A stretch of DNA of 64,000 nt. It comes from Motacilla alba alba. Its lineage: Eukaryota; Chordata; Aves; Passeriformes; Motacillidae. The stretch covers positions 81,257,047 to 81,321,046 of the forward strand of contig NC_052016.1 of assembly GCF_015832195.1 (NCBI RefSeq). The letters are read 5' to 3'. The translations under genes were made by a program, and so were the position numbers. Each line of letters starts with the position of its first letter. The first letter of the stretch is position 1. This document shows, piece after piece, positions 11,096 to 24,612 of this stretch. The notes below the pieces were generated by a model. That model was not told where the DNA came from. It saw only the letters and a list, made by a program, of their open reading frames with translations, and ran no database searches.

Positions 11096-11470
11096 CATCT
11101 CACAGCCCCTGCTCTGGTGACACATAGCAGAGCCAGTCTCCAGCTGCCCACAGCTCTGTTTTGCCTGGTTCTGTGCCCCACCAAGCCAGGCACACCTCCA
11201 GATCTGTCTTGGCTTGTTATCTTTAACAAACAGGTACAGGTCTCCCCCTGTACCTGGCCCCTGTAAGGAGCCTGATGCCAGGGCTAGACATGCCCTGGTG
11301 CTCCCTGGCTGCCCTCCTCCTGGCTGGGTGATGGAGTCTGGGTTCTGCCTGCCAGTCCCTGCCATGAAATCAAGGGGACATCCTCACCCCATGGAGCAAC
11401 CATGCCATGAGGATTTCTGCAGTTGTGCTTGAGAAGTTGAGTGCTCATAACTGAGGATATAATAAAGCCA
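11096..11470. other. GC-elevated block of unknown origin with an AATAAA
   Basis: This segment is clearly richer in G and C than its surroundings and starts where the CR1 ends. The minus strand stays open for about 90 codons (Gly/Gln/Pro-rich, no domain recognised) and the plus strand has a 72-codon open frame; neither looks like a real protein. On the plus strand ATAATAAAGCC at about 11460 could be a polyadenylation signal followed by a TGT-containing stretch, as at the end of an LTR or a retroposed transcript. I cannot assign it to a known family. Confidence 0.35.
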
Positions 11471-12139
11471 TCATTTAGTCTCCTTGCATGTGTACCCTGA
11501 GGTACTTTCTGTTTTCAGGAATTCTTTCACTACTTAATACAAAGAATGATTTTTTTTTTCTCAGCATAAATGGAAGGACTGTAGCTTATACATGGCAGAA
11601 CTTTCCTTAGCATTAAATATAAAAAAAAATAAGTATTCATTCCATGCTTTTGCTCTAAGGTGATATCAAGCTGCCTGTTAACAACAGTTTATAAAGTAGC
11701 TACTATGTACTTGTCATGTTTCAGAAGTCAGATTCAATGCCAGGAAATTTTTCACAAAATGTTAAGTATTGCCAGCTGTAATGAATTTTAAAAGAGCAGG
11801 ATTTTGAACACGTAAATTACAGTATAATAATACAGACAGACCCTAGAGTTATAAAAACCATTGCTTAGAGTTCATGGTACCTACTTGTAATTGATGAATA
11901 TGTATAACTTCTCTTAGGTGAGTATTTCTAATATAAACACATTAATATTCTGAAAGATTCCATTACCCATAGGGCAAAGATAACTCTAAAAACAAATAAA
12001 TACATCTGTATGTGGAAAAAATATGTAGATTGTGTGGTAAATGCAACATGGCACTGCATATATTCAGTACAATTTATACTTTATATAGACCAAAATGCAC
12101 ATAAGGGATGAAGCATGTGTATGTAAATTGGATATACAC

Positions 12140-12158
12140 AAACTAGACATACATATAC

Positions 12159-12208
<50 letters not shown>
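12140..12208. repeat. (AT)n microsatellite, pure (AT)20 at 12169-12208
   Basis: An ACATAT-rich lead-in is followed by 40 bases of uninterrupted AT dinucleotide. Likely length-polymorphic. Confidence 0.95.
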
Positions 12209-12211
<3 letters not shown>

Positions 12212-14296
12212 TGTATGTACAGTTTAGATTATTTCTCTTTGTGAGAAGTCTGATGTGGATGAGTCCAGAACATGTGAAGAGCATGAGTAACCTTCCCTCA
12301 CAGACCTTTCTCTCTTCCCGCTTCAAATCCATAAGGCTTCTAAATTCAAGAACATGTTTGAACAGAAACTTGAAACAGTATCTCTCAGCAATACATCAAA
12401 ATGAAACAAAACATAAATTAAAAATGGCATATAAACAATATCATCACCACCTACACATTAGGGTGCAAGACAATATTCTCTTAAGCTTGTTTTCCTAGAC
12501 TTTCTCATTTGCTCTTAAAAATACAAAAAACAAAAAACAAACAGGCAATGTGCATTCATGAGGTTTTTTTGTTTTACTGGGATTTCATCCAGCATCTGCC
12601 TTAACTGTTTGCTCTTCTCATCAAAGTTGCTGTCATGTGTTTTACTAATATCATTATTACATTATAAAGAAAATTAAGAAAATCAGAAGCATATTGAATA
12701 CATATAATAAAAAGACAATATTTCATAGATTGATTACAGTTTTATGCAATCATTTTTCTGATTACATAAGGAGTATTTGACTTTGAATGATAACGAACAG
12801 CCTTTAATTCAGTTTCTTCTGTCTTTCAAACAGATACATCTTTATGTCTGCAAGACCTATCTCTGTGTAGTATCTTTTAATGAGTCCCAACCTTTCCTTT
12901 GGAGAAAAGTGGTATAATTCTTGAAAATAATGTACTTGATGTTTTGGCTAGCTGGTAACAACAAGCAGATCCTCCATGCCTTACCCATGTCCCTCCTGGC
13001 TAGTGCAAAATTTAAGCCTCTCCTGGCTGGAAGAAGGACACCTTCATGCGATGGATTTTGTCAGTGTTGGAATTCACATCTAAGAAATTATTTGAAATTT
13101 ATGTCATAATTAAGCATATTTTTTGTTTCACATCACATGAAAAATTTAATTCACGCTCAAAAGAATCAAAGATACCAAGAACTTCATTCTATGTGGGAAA
13201 AGTTTGGTAAAGCTTCTTTTTTCTTAAAAAATTTAAAGCATTAAAAAATCCAGTTCTAATACATTATGGATATTTTCAAATATTCTTTGTAATGTCTTTG
13301 TTAATATTGATGCGATGCAGAGAAAACTGTCAGAACTGCAAAATATAAACAAAAAACTCCAAAAGCCTTCCTGAGGTTTTGTATAAGTTTCAATGAATGT
13401 TCCTATAAGTATAAAAGTCAGTGCATAAATGCAGAAAAAAATAGACATGAATACAAAAAATAAAAAATGAATAGAAACTTTGATATTCAGTAGTTAAGGT
13501 CAGACTTCCTTGATCTTTATCAGAAGATTTTTCTAAGTCCTCTGACACCCATATTTCAGTGGTTATGTGACATGTGTTATGTTTCCTGGATGGAAGGTGT
13601 TGAGTCAATGATCAAAATTTGAAAACACTTGATGTGACATCTATCATCTTGAGCTGCAGCCTACTAAATAGACTGGAAGAAAAGCTTTTATGTTTTTCAC
13701 ACCTTTTATTCCCCCACTAAAGGGTCAGAAAATGCTTCTGAGTCTTAACACTGTGCCAGTGTTTTTTCAGAATCAATCCCAGCTACTGTGTAACAGCCAC
13801 ATCTCCTTTGGGGAATCAATATCTTAAGAGTTACTCAGAGCAAAAGTTAGGTCTATATTATAGGTCAAGCCACACTGACAGGTTGACAAGGTAGAGAATG
13901 TCATTTATCCTTTATGGCAGAACCAGGAACAGAGCTCTGTTCTGATCAATCCACTAACAGGATAAGAAAGTGTCTCAAAGTGACATGCTGTGTCCATTGA
14001 ACTTAAACAGCACCAATCTGCTGTTCATTTAAACCTTGCCTTTGGCAATTTTCTGGAAATGTCTGTTGAACACTTCAGATAGTTCTTATATTTCTTTCTG
14101 CAATGGCCTGTCTAGAGTTTTGTCCTTGGAAAAAAGTTTATGTGTCCCACCACTTAAAATGAAGACCCAAATTTTACATCAAAAAAACTGTCCAATGGAA
14201 AAAACTTTGATCAAAAAGCAATTGATGCACATGTCATGTTGTTATATGAATATAATCCTGAAACAGTACACATTCCTTTCAATAACTATTCAAAAG

Positions 14297-14330
14297 TGAG
14301 TGTGCGTGTGTGTATGTGTGTGTGTCTACT
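14297..14330 (+). repeat. (TG)n microsatellite, interrupted
   Basis: GTGAGTGTGCGTGTGTGTAT and following TG units; short and imperfect. Confidence 0.85.
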
Positions 14331-15744
14331 AATGTAGCAATATTTAAATGTGAATTTTCCAGGTAAGTTCAGTATTATTTAATTGGATTTCTTACTACCA
14401 AGTATCTTAGGATCTAGCATAAATTACCTTTCTTTTTTCATTATTTTATTCCCATTCCTTCCTACAAATTTATAAAACATTCGGCAGCATTTACAACACA
14501 ATGGAATTAGACTTAATTTTCCTGATTCTGCAAGTGATGGCTAGACAGAAGAAACTAAAATAACCACATTTTAACTTGATATGGTGTTAAATGTTTAAAA
14601 TTCCATTATTTTAGGCCATCAACTCCAGCTCTACAAATTCAATATTTCAAATATTCCCCGACAGCCAAAAAGTACATGTATGTCTGCAAGCACACTGGTT
14701 TGAGAAGAAAAAAAAGAATGCCAGAGATAATTATTCTACCTCTCAGACATTTCTTTGGGTAGTCATTGCTTTTTTAAAACCTTTGGATAACTTGTAAATT
14801 ACAAAGAAATAGTTGGGATAGGAGGGTAGAAGGGTGTGAGTGTGCCTACATGGTCTACCCACAGCAAATAAAACCATCTGGAGGGCATTTGCCAAAAACT
14901 CTTGTTAAAGAGGAAGAAAAGCATCAGCCTAAAATGAATGCTGGTCATCATCTGGACTGAACAGAACCTGGACATACCAAAGAGACTTTTGAAGCAAAGG
15001 AGGAATCAGTCTGGTCAGAAATAGAAAAGAAGCATGAACATTTCTAGCACGGAGATAGAGGCCTTGGAAAGGAAGAATCTCAGAGCTCTTTCCCTGCTAT
15101 CCCGAGTACCCAGGACATCTGACAGCTGCTCAGGCTTGGTAGCTCACCCTCCACAAGGATCACTGAGAGTAGCCTAGTCCCACTTAGCAGAATGATAAGA
15201 CCCAAGTGTTTCATTGTGCAAAAGGAATGTTATAGTTTGCATGTTTCATTACTAATTTTGAATATATGGTTCACCAACTGTCAGTTAAATAGCCGGTCAT
15301 TAATAAATTCATTAATCACTTTGGTCAGGAGTTTGCCTTAAAGCATTCAAATTGAGTATTTTCTCCTTGGGATATGAGAAAATTTCTGACATTTTGCTTA
15401 TCAAGTAATATGGAAGTATGGACAGTCATGTAATTTAATCTAAATTGAGAAATGAGATATAAGAGTAGTTCAACTCAAGTCAAAGCAAGGTATGCAAATC
15501 AGCACTGATTAGCTGATGTCCCTAATTTTGATGGTAGGAAGCACTAATTAGGGGACAAGAGTGAATAAAAAATATCCCATGACCGACCATTGTGGGCTGC
15601 TTCAATCTTACCTGCTAAACAAGACATATTTTACATTAGGTCTCGCACATGAAAATCTAATGACCCACTAAAATGTGGAGCAAAAGATGAGGTTTTCCTC
15701 AATATCTGCTTGATATATGTTCTATGTCTCAGCAAAGACAGTGC

Positions 15745-15925
15745 ACTAGATTGGACTGCCCAGGGAAGTGGTGGAGTCAATCACCAAAGTGGTGGATCCA
15801 ATCACCAAAGACTGGATGTGGCACTTAGCTTTATGATCCAATTGACAAGGCAGAGGTCGGTGAAAGGCTGGAGTCAGCAATCTTGGGCAGCTTTTCCCAG
15901 CCTCAATAACTCCGGGAATCTGGGA
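15745..15925 (+). mobile_element. CR1 LINE fragment, 3' end, with internal 21-base duplication
   Basis: The block GACTGCCCAGGGAAGTGGTG matches the CR1 'gcccagggaagtggt' segment, then ACTGGATGTGGCACTTAGC and a decayed CTTTTCCCAGCC...GGAATCTGGGAT terminal region. Within it, a 21-base unit at 15768-15788 is repeated at 15789-15809 (GTGGTGGAGTCAATCACC versus GTGGTGGATCCAATCACC), a local tandem duplication absent from the family pattern. Old, non-coding. Confidence 0.75.
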
Positions 15926-18900
15926 TAACAGGGAGGACATGTGGCATAAAATCCTAGGGCTGAAATTTTTCTAACATTAATTCTGTGATGGAATAAAGAT
16001 ATTCACAAGACCACCCTACCCAACACCTTTATATGAGAACACACTTTCAGCAATATCTATTCAGAATCTGGGAATCTGGTATCCTCTACAGGGCTGCTTT
16101 GTCAATGTGTTCACAGACATTCTTCTTCCTCCACCTTCCCATAAAGAATTATTTGATCAGATCTACACTAATAGCCACTTTTGAGTTAATGCTTTAATGC
16201 CTCGTTAATGAATGCAAAAAATACAGCAAAAGCATACAAAGGAGAACACAGCATATATAAAAAATATTGATTTATTGATTTAACCATCATGGGGATTTAT
16301 TCCTATTGACTATAAAGACAGCCTTAGTGTTCATCTGCCTTTAGTCATACTAATTATTTATGACTTCTATTTTGAGAATGCAGACTGTTTTAACATTTTT
16401 TTTTATCTGTTATGTCCATTAATCCTTATATCAAAGGCAAGAGTGGGACCAGTAAAAATATTACTGTTAATCATGATAGAAAAAAAAATTAGAAAATGGA
16501 AAACTTTCCTAAGTATCAAAAAATCTTTATTTAGAATCTGGACAGCAGCTTGTGTTTGTGCTTATCTGGGCTATTAAGTTCATTCTGAGACCTTCTATAA
16601 TTTCAGTCATCTTCCTTTGAGTTTCTGAGCTACTGGATGAAAATGCAGTTGTACTGCATTATACTTGCTTACAAGTGAAACCAGAATATTCCAGGAAAAA
16701 TATAGAACTATTTCCCTTCTAGGTATATAAGGATAAATGTATATATATAGCATGCCTCAATGTGGGGTCATGATTTGAGCAAGAACCTACTCTGAACTTT
16801 AAACCACTTTAAATTAATTAAACCACTAAATTAGTGAAATATTTCTTGATAATCATCTAGAATTTTGCCCATATTTAACTAGAAGCATGTACAGAATTTA
16901 CCAATCTTCATTAAAAATATTCAGTTTTCTTTGCATATGAAATAGTTCTTTTTAAAATTTTATTGTTGGGCTAACTGCTAAGATCTTATTAGCTTGGTGT
17001 GGGTCACTGTAGTTTTTTTGTAGATATGTGCTTTACATAAGCATTATCACATTAAAGTGAACACAATAAAGCTGCATTCCTACTATTATTCCTATTGTTA
17101 TTTCTTATATATGTGTATCAATTCCCACAAATTTTATGGATCAGCTTGTGAAGTAAATGAAAAAAACATATTTAACAAAAAATTATTTAACATAATTTGG
17201 TTGACTGAAATTCTACTTTTCAGACTATATTGGGGAACAGTTTTACTATTAAACAGTTTTACTATTAACACTATATGAACAAAAAATAACTTTAGAAAAC
17301 TCAGTTATCACCTCATGTCTTTGTAAATGGAACTGTTTCGAAGGTGAACAAATTAAACCACTGTTTTCTTATTCCGCTCTCTTTCTTTCTTTTTCTTCCC
17401 TGATTTTTATGAATAAAATTGGGAAATTTTTAGGGGAAAATCAATGCCTTTTTAGGGGAAAATTACATGCCTTTTATGCTGGAAGGTTATTTTATAGTTT
17501 ATAATCCAGGACAGTACAGGTAACGGGGCATACATTGACTGTACATTCATATATGTATTTTATATAAACTCTTAGGTGAATCACTATTTTCAAAACCAAC
17601 CAATTAATTGGTCAAGAGCATTTCAACAAGATTTTAAAATAATATGTTTTTTAAAATTACTAAAAATTGTTATGAATATTTGTACATTTCAAAATTTTCA
17701 ATCATAGAAATTATTTTAAAAGTGTATGCATTATCATGTAAAATTAATTAAAACATCAATGTGGAAAATACTTTCCAAAAAATCAAGTCTTTCTTTCATA
17801 ATAGCAGAGAGATAAGCATTGTGAGAACACAGTATAGATATTTAAAACTTTAACAAATAAGGGTCATATATTCAAGAGCAGACTTGTGTCTTCTAATTCC
17901 CAAGTGGAGGGACATTTAAAATTCAGTCCCATCAACAATTACAAATCTGGTGTTAGCACTCATGAGGGAAAAGCTAGCATTTCAATATGCTCAATGTAAT
18001 TAGACAAAATTGCCTTTTACTGCAATTCATAGGGAGAAATTGTTCCCTCATACACAGACAACAGTTTGCCAGACTGCTTGGTATAACTATCATTGTTAAT
18101 TTTTGGGTATTAGGAGACATATGGACTGCACTGTTGAGAGAAGTCAGATGAACTTATAGAAGGGGTCTGGGGCATATTTAAGGACATTAAAAGGGCAAGA
18201 TATTGCAAGTAAATTCTGCAATAAACATTTATTCGGTTCAACCTCTATTCTTTGTTATCCCAAAATGCTTATTTTATCTTTATTAGGTAGTTAAATATGT
18301 AGAAAAATATAAACTATAAATCACCTTGGGAACTATGGACCAAAACTTGAGTCATTAAAAAATAGACAATAGTCGTTTTGCAGCTGAATTTTATGTGTGA
18401 GCCTGACTGCAGACACTGCATGCCATTCTGAAAATGACATTTCACTGATGTGAGAAAGTATGCTTTGTTTTTCATAAAGCAATTGTGTTTATTGAACAAA
18501 AGATGGATATCTGAGAAAAGTAGAATTTAATATTAGTTGCTTACAAATATAATGTTCAAGTTTATTTAATGGAGTGGTGGAATGATTTCTATATCCCAGT
18601 GTACAGGAAAAAAATCTTTCTCTTCCAAAAAAAATTTATCTTAAAAACCATTTTGTCTTGGCTCTGTCAAAGATGTCATGAAGGATGTGTAAATACATGG
18701 TGGAACAGAGTACCAGAATTAAAAGAGCTCATAAGGCCTAATTTAGATTCCCCTGAAATGAGCTGGAAGACAGCTCTACGATATCAGCTGGAAAATATGC
18801 TTCTAAAGACTACAATCATTATGACTAAATGTTTATACTGGTTATTCCTAAATGACTTTTGCTAAAGATCCCCCAAACCTCTACCTCATAGACAGGATTT

Positions 18901-21900
18901 ACAATGCTTTTATGATGTTTCATCATGCTAAGCATTGTGTTTACTCTATTAGGCAAAAAAAAAAAAGTCACATTTTAACTCAAAGAAACTCTGTTCTAAC
19001 CTAGAACCTGCATGGATAACTTAGAAACCAAGAATAAAAAAATTTTATGAAAGTAGGAAAATATCATACTATCAAAATGAAAAAAAAATCTAGTGTTTTT
19101 TTTTAATTGGACTGTAAAAGAATGGCCTAACTATTTTATTAATTTTTCTTAACATGCAGTAGAGATTTAGTACAAATGCTAAACTTTGGGGATAAGACAT
19201 TTTTTATGTTTGTATCTAATCACTTTTAAATGTGTATTACAAATAATGCCAGAAAAAAAAAACCACAATAAAACCCAAAGCCCAACTACGAAACAAAGAA
19301 ACAAAAACCCTAAACAAAACCCATGTCACCATAAAAATAAATGTGCAGTAGCATTGAGAAATAAAGGAAGGATTGTGAACTAAATGAAAATTTGTAGTAT
19401 AGTATTCAGAAAATAGATTTTTTAGTTAATAAGTTACACATCTAAAACCTTAATTACAACTTTCCCTCAATAAGCAAAGAATCTCAAAAAGAATTGCTGA
19501 AAAGTGCTCTAAAGGACTTGTGAAAGGGAACTTAGATCAAATTCTTCTAAAATACTCTATCTGCTACAATTACCTTTCTTTAAAAATATGAGAGTTATTT
19601 TAAAAACTCTATAAAACTCTATACTCTCTGAATTTTTCTATACTTCTGACTTTCTATACTTCTTGACACTGAACAGTGAAAAAGAAACTTAGCAAAAAAT
19701 ACTCTGGTAAAACTGTTCACTTTATAATTGAAAATAAATTGGCAATTGATGGAATTTTTAAGGAACAGATGACTATTTAACATTCCATGTATTTTAGCTA
19801 TGGATAGGAAAAAACTATTCTGTGATATGACGTATGATATCCTAGAATGCATATGTATGAGCTCCTTTTTCCTAAGAGGCTTTAATTTGATGCAACTTCT
19901 TATCTGAAGATACATTGAAGTTGCAATTTTTGTATATTTGTCAATAATTTCTTTTTCTTATCTCCAGCCAACCATTTTCTCCTGTCAAAACTATGAAGAT
20001 TAAGGTTTTATGGTGTTTGAATGTTTGTGTTATATGCCATAAAGTTCTGAAAACAGCCATACCTTTGATGATTCACCAGAATATTCTGTTTCCAGAATTC
20101 TTATTTTAATTTTGACCACTGTTTCTACTTGAATTGTTTTCTCATCTTTTATGAATAACGTCATTCTTTATCAGGAGACATATAAAAATCTTTCTGATCT
20201 TCTCTTCCCCTCTTTCTGATCGATTGAATTGGATGGGTTTGTGAATTAAAAATACTATTTCTTATGCGTGAATAAACAAGTGAATACCAACTAAATCATG
20301 AAGCACTCTCACTTCCCACAATATTTATACCCAAAACAGGAACTAGAAATGCGATACAGCATAAAGAACTATGATGCAGTCATTATTCCCATTTTATAAG
20401 TATGGCTCAGAAGTATTTATGGGCTTTAAAAGAGTATATATGCTAGAAGTACAAATAGTTTTAGGAGATATTCCATGACTCTGGGACTCGAAAAAGTAAA
20501 ACAGACCTTGGCCTGATGTTTTTCCATTCCTGCTGGCATTTTCCATGCAATTCCTAGGCATGGGTCCATAGTTACTGTGGGTCAGACAGCTTTATCAAAA
20601 TCTAATATTGATGCATCTACTGATGGTCTGTGTCTCAGCATGTTTACCAGTATGGAAATCAGTTATTATGTGACCACAGACAGAGAACAGGCTCAGGGCA
20701 CTTTTAGTTTAATGGAGCAGGAATAACTCATGCAACCCTCTTCTTCTTCAGGCTTCTCCAGGCAGAATCTTAACACTTATTTCACCTTAAAAATGATGCT
20801 GTAGCACAGAGGAAATAGATGCAATATTTCATAGAATCATATGCAGCCAAAAGTTATCTTTAGCTCCACTATTTCTAATACAATTGATAATGCAATTTCC
20901 TTCCACAACACCAGGTGCTTAGTAAGAATTATGTAGCAATTCATATTTTTTCCACTGAAATAAGTCAAATATAGTGGGATTTACCTCATCTACCTTTAAA
21001 TTTTTATAGTGCAGACATCTACATCTGAGCTTGTCAGCTAGAGGTTTTATTCCTTGAATAAAAAGGGGCACTCCTAGAATATGTTTTATCTCATCCTAGA
21101 ATAGATACCTAAAAGGATTAGAAGAACTTTATTTTAGGAATAATATATATCTCCTTGAATTATATAGTGAATCTGGTTGATGAATTAAGATGAAGATATG
21201 TACATAGCTGAAACTAGGAAGACCTTAGAAACAACTTAATGTTACATAAATATATTCTGACAGAATCCTTACCCCAGCTGTCTTATTTGAGTTTTTGCAT
21301 TTAATTGATATCATTTTAATTTTGCTTTCTCAAAAATAAATAGGAAGCCCCAGCATAGCATACTATCTTTAGCAGAGGCATGTTAGGACTAAACATAGCA
21401 ATTTCTAAATATGTGGTCACTTTATAAGCACTTCTTTTTATCCAGAATGTTGGATCAGCAAAATAACTAATTGAAAATAAAAAACTAATATTTATATTGC
21501 ATGCATCTTGAATATAAAAGATTCTTCTATGAATCAAGGTTTCAATGTACTTAATGCAATATTTTGTCCCCATACTTTTCTTATTGTGTCATACATATGT
21601 CAGTTTGAAAAAGCTTTTCTTTTTAATTGATATGGGTTCTTTTCATCCTTTAGTTTTACAGTGTCTTCTCATACTTGGATGACACAAATTTGTAAAAAAC
21701 TGTCTGGAAGAAAGGATCAGATAGATGCTCATGTACACATGTAAATCACTGCTATGTCTGCCAAAAATAAAATTTAAAAAAAAATAAGGTCCATTACCAT
21801 TTCCCTGTATTCTTACATCATCTTGACCTGATTTGCCTTTCTGCTAGTATTCATCAGAACCTCTGCTTTGTGTTAAATAGAATTGAAATTGAAGAGAAGA

Positions 21901-24487
21901 GAGCTGGCATTTTAAATGAGAGTCAGGCCCTTCCTATCCATGTCACTGTGACAAATTTTTATAGGAATGCTATAGTTACAGAAGTAGTGATTAGCTCCAT
22001 TGCTATGCACTCCTGTATCTCTGCAACAGAGAGCAATCATCAAATTCACATTATCTGGGAACTTGGGAGTTAGTAGAAGCTGACCATGCCAGCTGGAAGA
22101 GGCTTAAAACATGTGTTATGCTATTAAGTGGTATTACAATGTACCAATAATGGATTACAAAAAAAGTCTTAAAGACCTTGTTACTCAAAGTATAGATGTA
22201 GTGTGCACATTGCATAGCCATGGCAATGTAGTTTGCTGAAAGAAAAATTATGAATTTGTTTAGCATACAATTATGCAGAGAAAAAACTGGATGGAATCAA
22301 TCTACTCAACAAAAATAAATGCATAAAAATGACAAGAAGAATAGGATTGTTAAAACCACTAGAATTTAAGAATGTGTTTAAGAATGTGTTTTGAAGAATT
22401 TGTCTCATGTTGTACTGAAAATGGATTTTCCCTTCTGGCATTGATGTGGGTCACACAAATCCCTTTTGCATTCTGGCTGCACTTTACACAATTTACTTAA
22501 GGACACCCCAATGTGTAATGGGCAGACGAAAGAAAATATCACCAAAAACCATAACAAAATCTTCCAATTTAGCTTAGGAAACAGGTATGAAAATTATTGA
22601 ATCTAGAAATTTTGAGCTCTTCCATCCCCCAGCTGTTTTAAACTACTTGTTGATGGCATTCTTGTTTCATACCACTGTGGAAAACTAAATTTTTAAATAG
22701 AAAAAAACTCCTTCTCTCAGGTTTATATCCATCCAACACTGTTATACTGGTAGAAATAATAAGACTCTTTGCAGTGTAGTTAAATAACTTTGTAAATGTC
22801 ATATTTATTCATCTGCCCACAATTCTAATACATCTGTCATTGTAGTTTTCAGTTTTCACAGGTAGCCAATGACAATAATGAAATTTTCTTCAGGAAAAGC
22901 AAGTATCTGTGCTGTAATTTGTATACATAAATGAACTAGATGTGAGCAAGTGAAAAAATTGCTGATAATATGGAGTCGTTCTAGACAATGTGGACATACA
23001 GCAAGACCATGTAGAACTGCAGAAAGATCAAAAATAGTGTTTATGACATTGCAGCAGCATGGAAAATTAATTTTAATGTAGGCAAGTATAAAGTGGTTGG
23101 GAAAAAAGCAAATATATAACACGGTCATTCTGAACTGGTTATTATCCCCAAGGTAAAACCTTGCAGTAAAGGTAAAACCTCACAGTAAAGAAAAACTGGA
23201 GCCTGTTCTGGGGTAGTCAAAAAATAGAAGCAAATGTGTGGATTCCTGTTTTAAACACATCATGAATATGACCATGAAGAAAGATGGTCAAAGTCACAAA
23301 ACAATTCTCATTTGAGGCATGAGGTCTAAAACTTCTATGATTGGAAAAAGATAAGTGAAGAGAATAAGAAAAAAATCTCAATCCTAAGTCTGACGAAAAG
23401 ACAATACACATTAGTCAATAGTTCATTCTAATATATTAAATAAGGAACATCGAATTAACCTGGTGACATCTAAGTGGAAAACTGAAGGCTGAATCTTTCC
23501 AGAAAACAAAACTGAATGCCAAAGCCTCACTGTAAATGCTTAAAGCCTATATCCACTCAAGGCTTGAAAACAAGAAATAGAATCCAGATGGGATAGCTGG
23601 ACTCATAGGTAAATCCATTGAAGGCAACAATGGTGAAAATAACTCAGACCGAAAAGAGCAATTAAGAAAATCATTGTGTTTGGATGTCACGTTATCCATT
23701 CTTCGTGCGGGTCCTTTCACAATAAGGTAACACAAAGCTGGATTGCAAGTCTAAGACAATATAGACGCCCTAGTACTTATCTGCATTCATCTCTTGCATA
23801 AATTCATGGAGGAAAAAATATTCTACTAATATGAAGTCATCACCTCTGAATCACTGAGTGTCAGAAGCACGATTTACAACATCTGAGAGTGAATGCTGCT
23901 CAATAGTGTTCCTCATCTTCTCTGTCCTGCTGATCTTTCCAGCACTTTTCACCCTCCTAGCCAGAATTCTGGTCATTGTGTATCTTTCATCTGAAAGTTC
24001 AATATAATTTTTTTAATGTTTGTAAGAAATTACAGAGATGTGAGATAATGGAATAAAAAATGGAAGAATAAATCACATTTTATTTAGGTACACAAATTCA
24101 AGAGTCTGGAAGATTTTTCACCATTCTTGGAAGAGAAAATGTTATTGCAACCAATGAGAAAATTTATATCCTCTGTGTTTTAAAGAGTTTGAGTTTTGGA
24201 TAAACTTATGGAATGAGTTGTCATTGTGATAATCTTGCACTTCCAGACAGTAAATGCAAATCTTCCTCAAAAAGTTTCTATTTGAAAATAGGAAGGATTA
24301 TAAAGGCTTCTTGATTATTCTCATTTTGTCCTCCAAAATCGCTGCAAAACATACAAATTTCACTTTATTGTTGCCCTGAAATTTTGGGGTCTAAAAATCC
24401 TAAAAATGCAGAGAACAGTTATATTTTAAGATAGGAAAAATGATGTCACAGATCACATTTATCCTGTGGCAATAGTAATTTAAAATT
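15926..24487. other. Long repeat-poor AT-rich DNA
   Basis: In 8.5 kb I recognise no transposon, RNA gene or coding exon. Small local duplications occur at 17236-17267 (16-base unit AACAGTTTTACTATTA twice), 22360-22395 and 23155-23190. The 98-codon open frame at 18569-18865 has no domain I recognise and sits in AT-rich DNA, so I treat it as chance. Conserved non-coding elements could lie here but cannot be told without alignment. Confidence 0.55.
17236..17267 (+). repeat. 16-base tandem duplication
   Basis: The unit AACAGTTTTACTATTA occurs twice head to tail without mismatch, indicating a recent slippage or duplication event. Confidence 0.8.
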
Positions 24488-24542
24488 GTGCACACACATA
24501 TATACACACACATATATTTATTTATTTATTTATTTATTTATA
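24488..24542 (+). repeat. Compound (CA)n/(TA)n and (TTTA)n microsatellite
   Basis: CACACACATATATACACACA is followed directly by seven TTTA-type tetramers. It lies about 70 bases before the reverse-orientation CR1 tail at 24613. Confidence 0.9.
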
Positions 24543-24612
24543 AAAGAGAAATGTAAATAAGAAATAAAGAAAGTAAATAGGATCTGTCACTAGTGACTAC
24601 ATTTTTTTATAA

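Larger units (their letters stand above)
11471..15744. other. AT-rich single-copy DNA with simple repeats
   Basis: No gene or named transposon seen in 4.3 kb apart from microsatellites (12140-12208 and 14297-14330). The less AT-rich patches at 12950-13080 and 14800-15200 were read in several frames and showed no recognisable protein or repeat family. Confidence 0.55.

Noticed and set aside
10898..11365. 155-codon minus-strand open frame
   Set aside because: Its C-terminal half is a decayed CR1 ORF2 tail; the N-terminal half lies in the unidentified GC-rich block and has no domain.
18569..18865. 98-codon open frame with many aromatic residues
   Set aside because: No domain, no splice or promoter evidence, and such lengths arise by chance in 64 kb.
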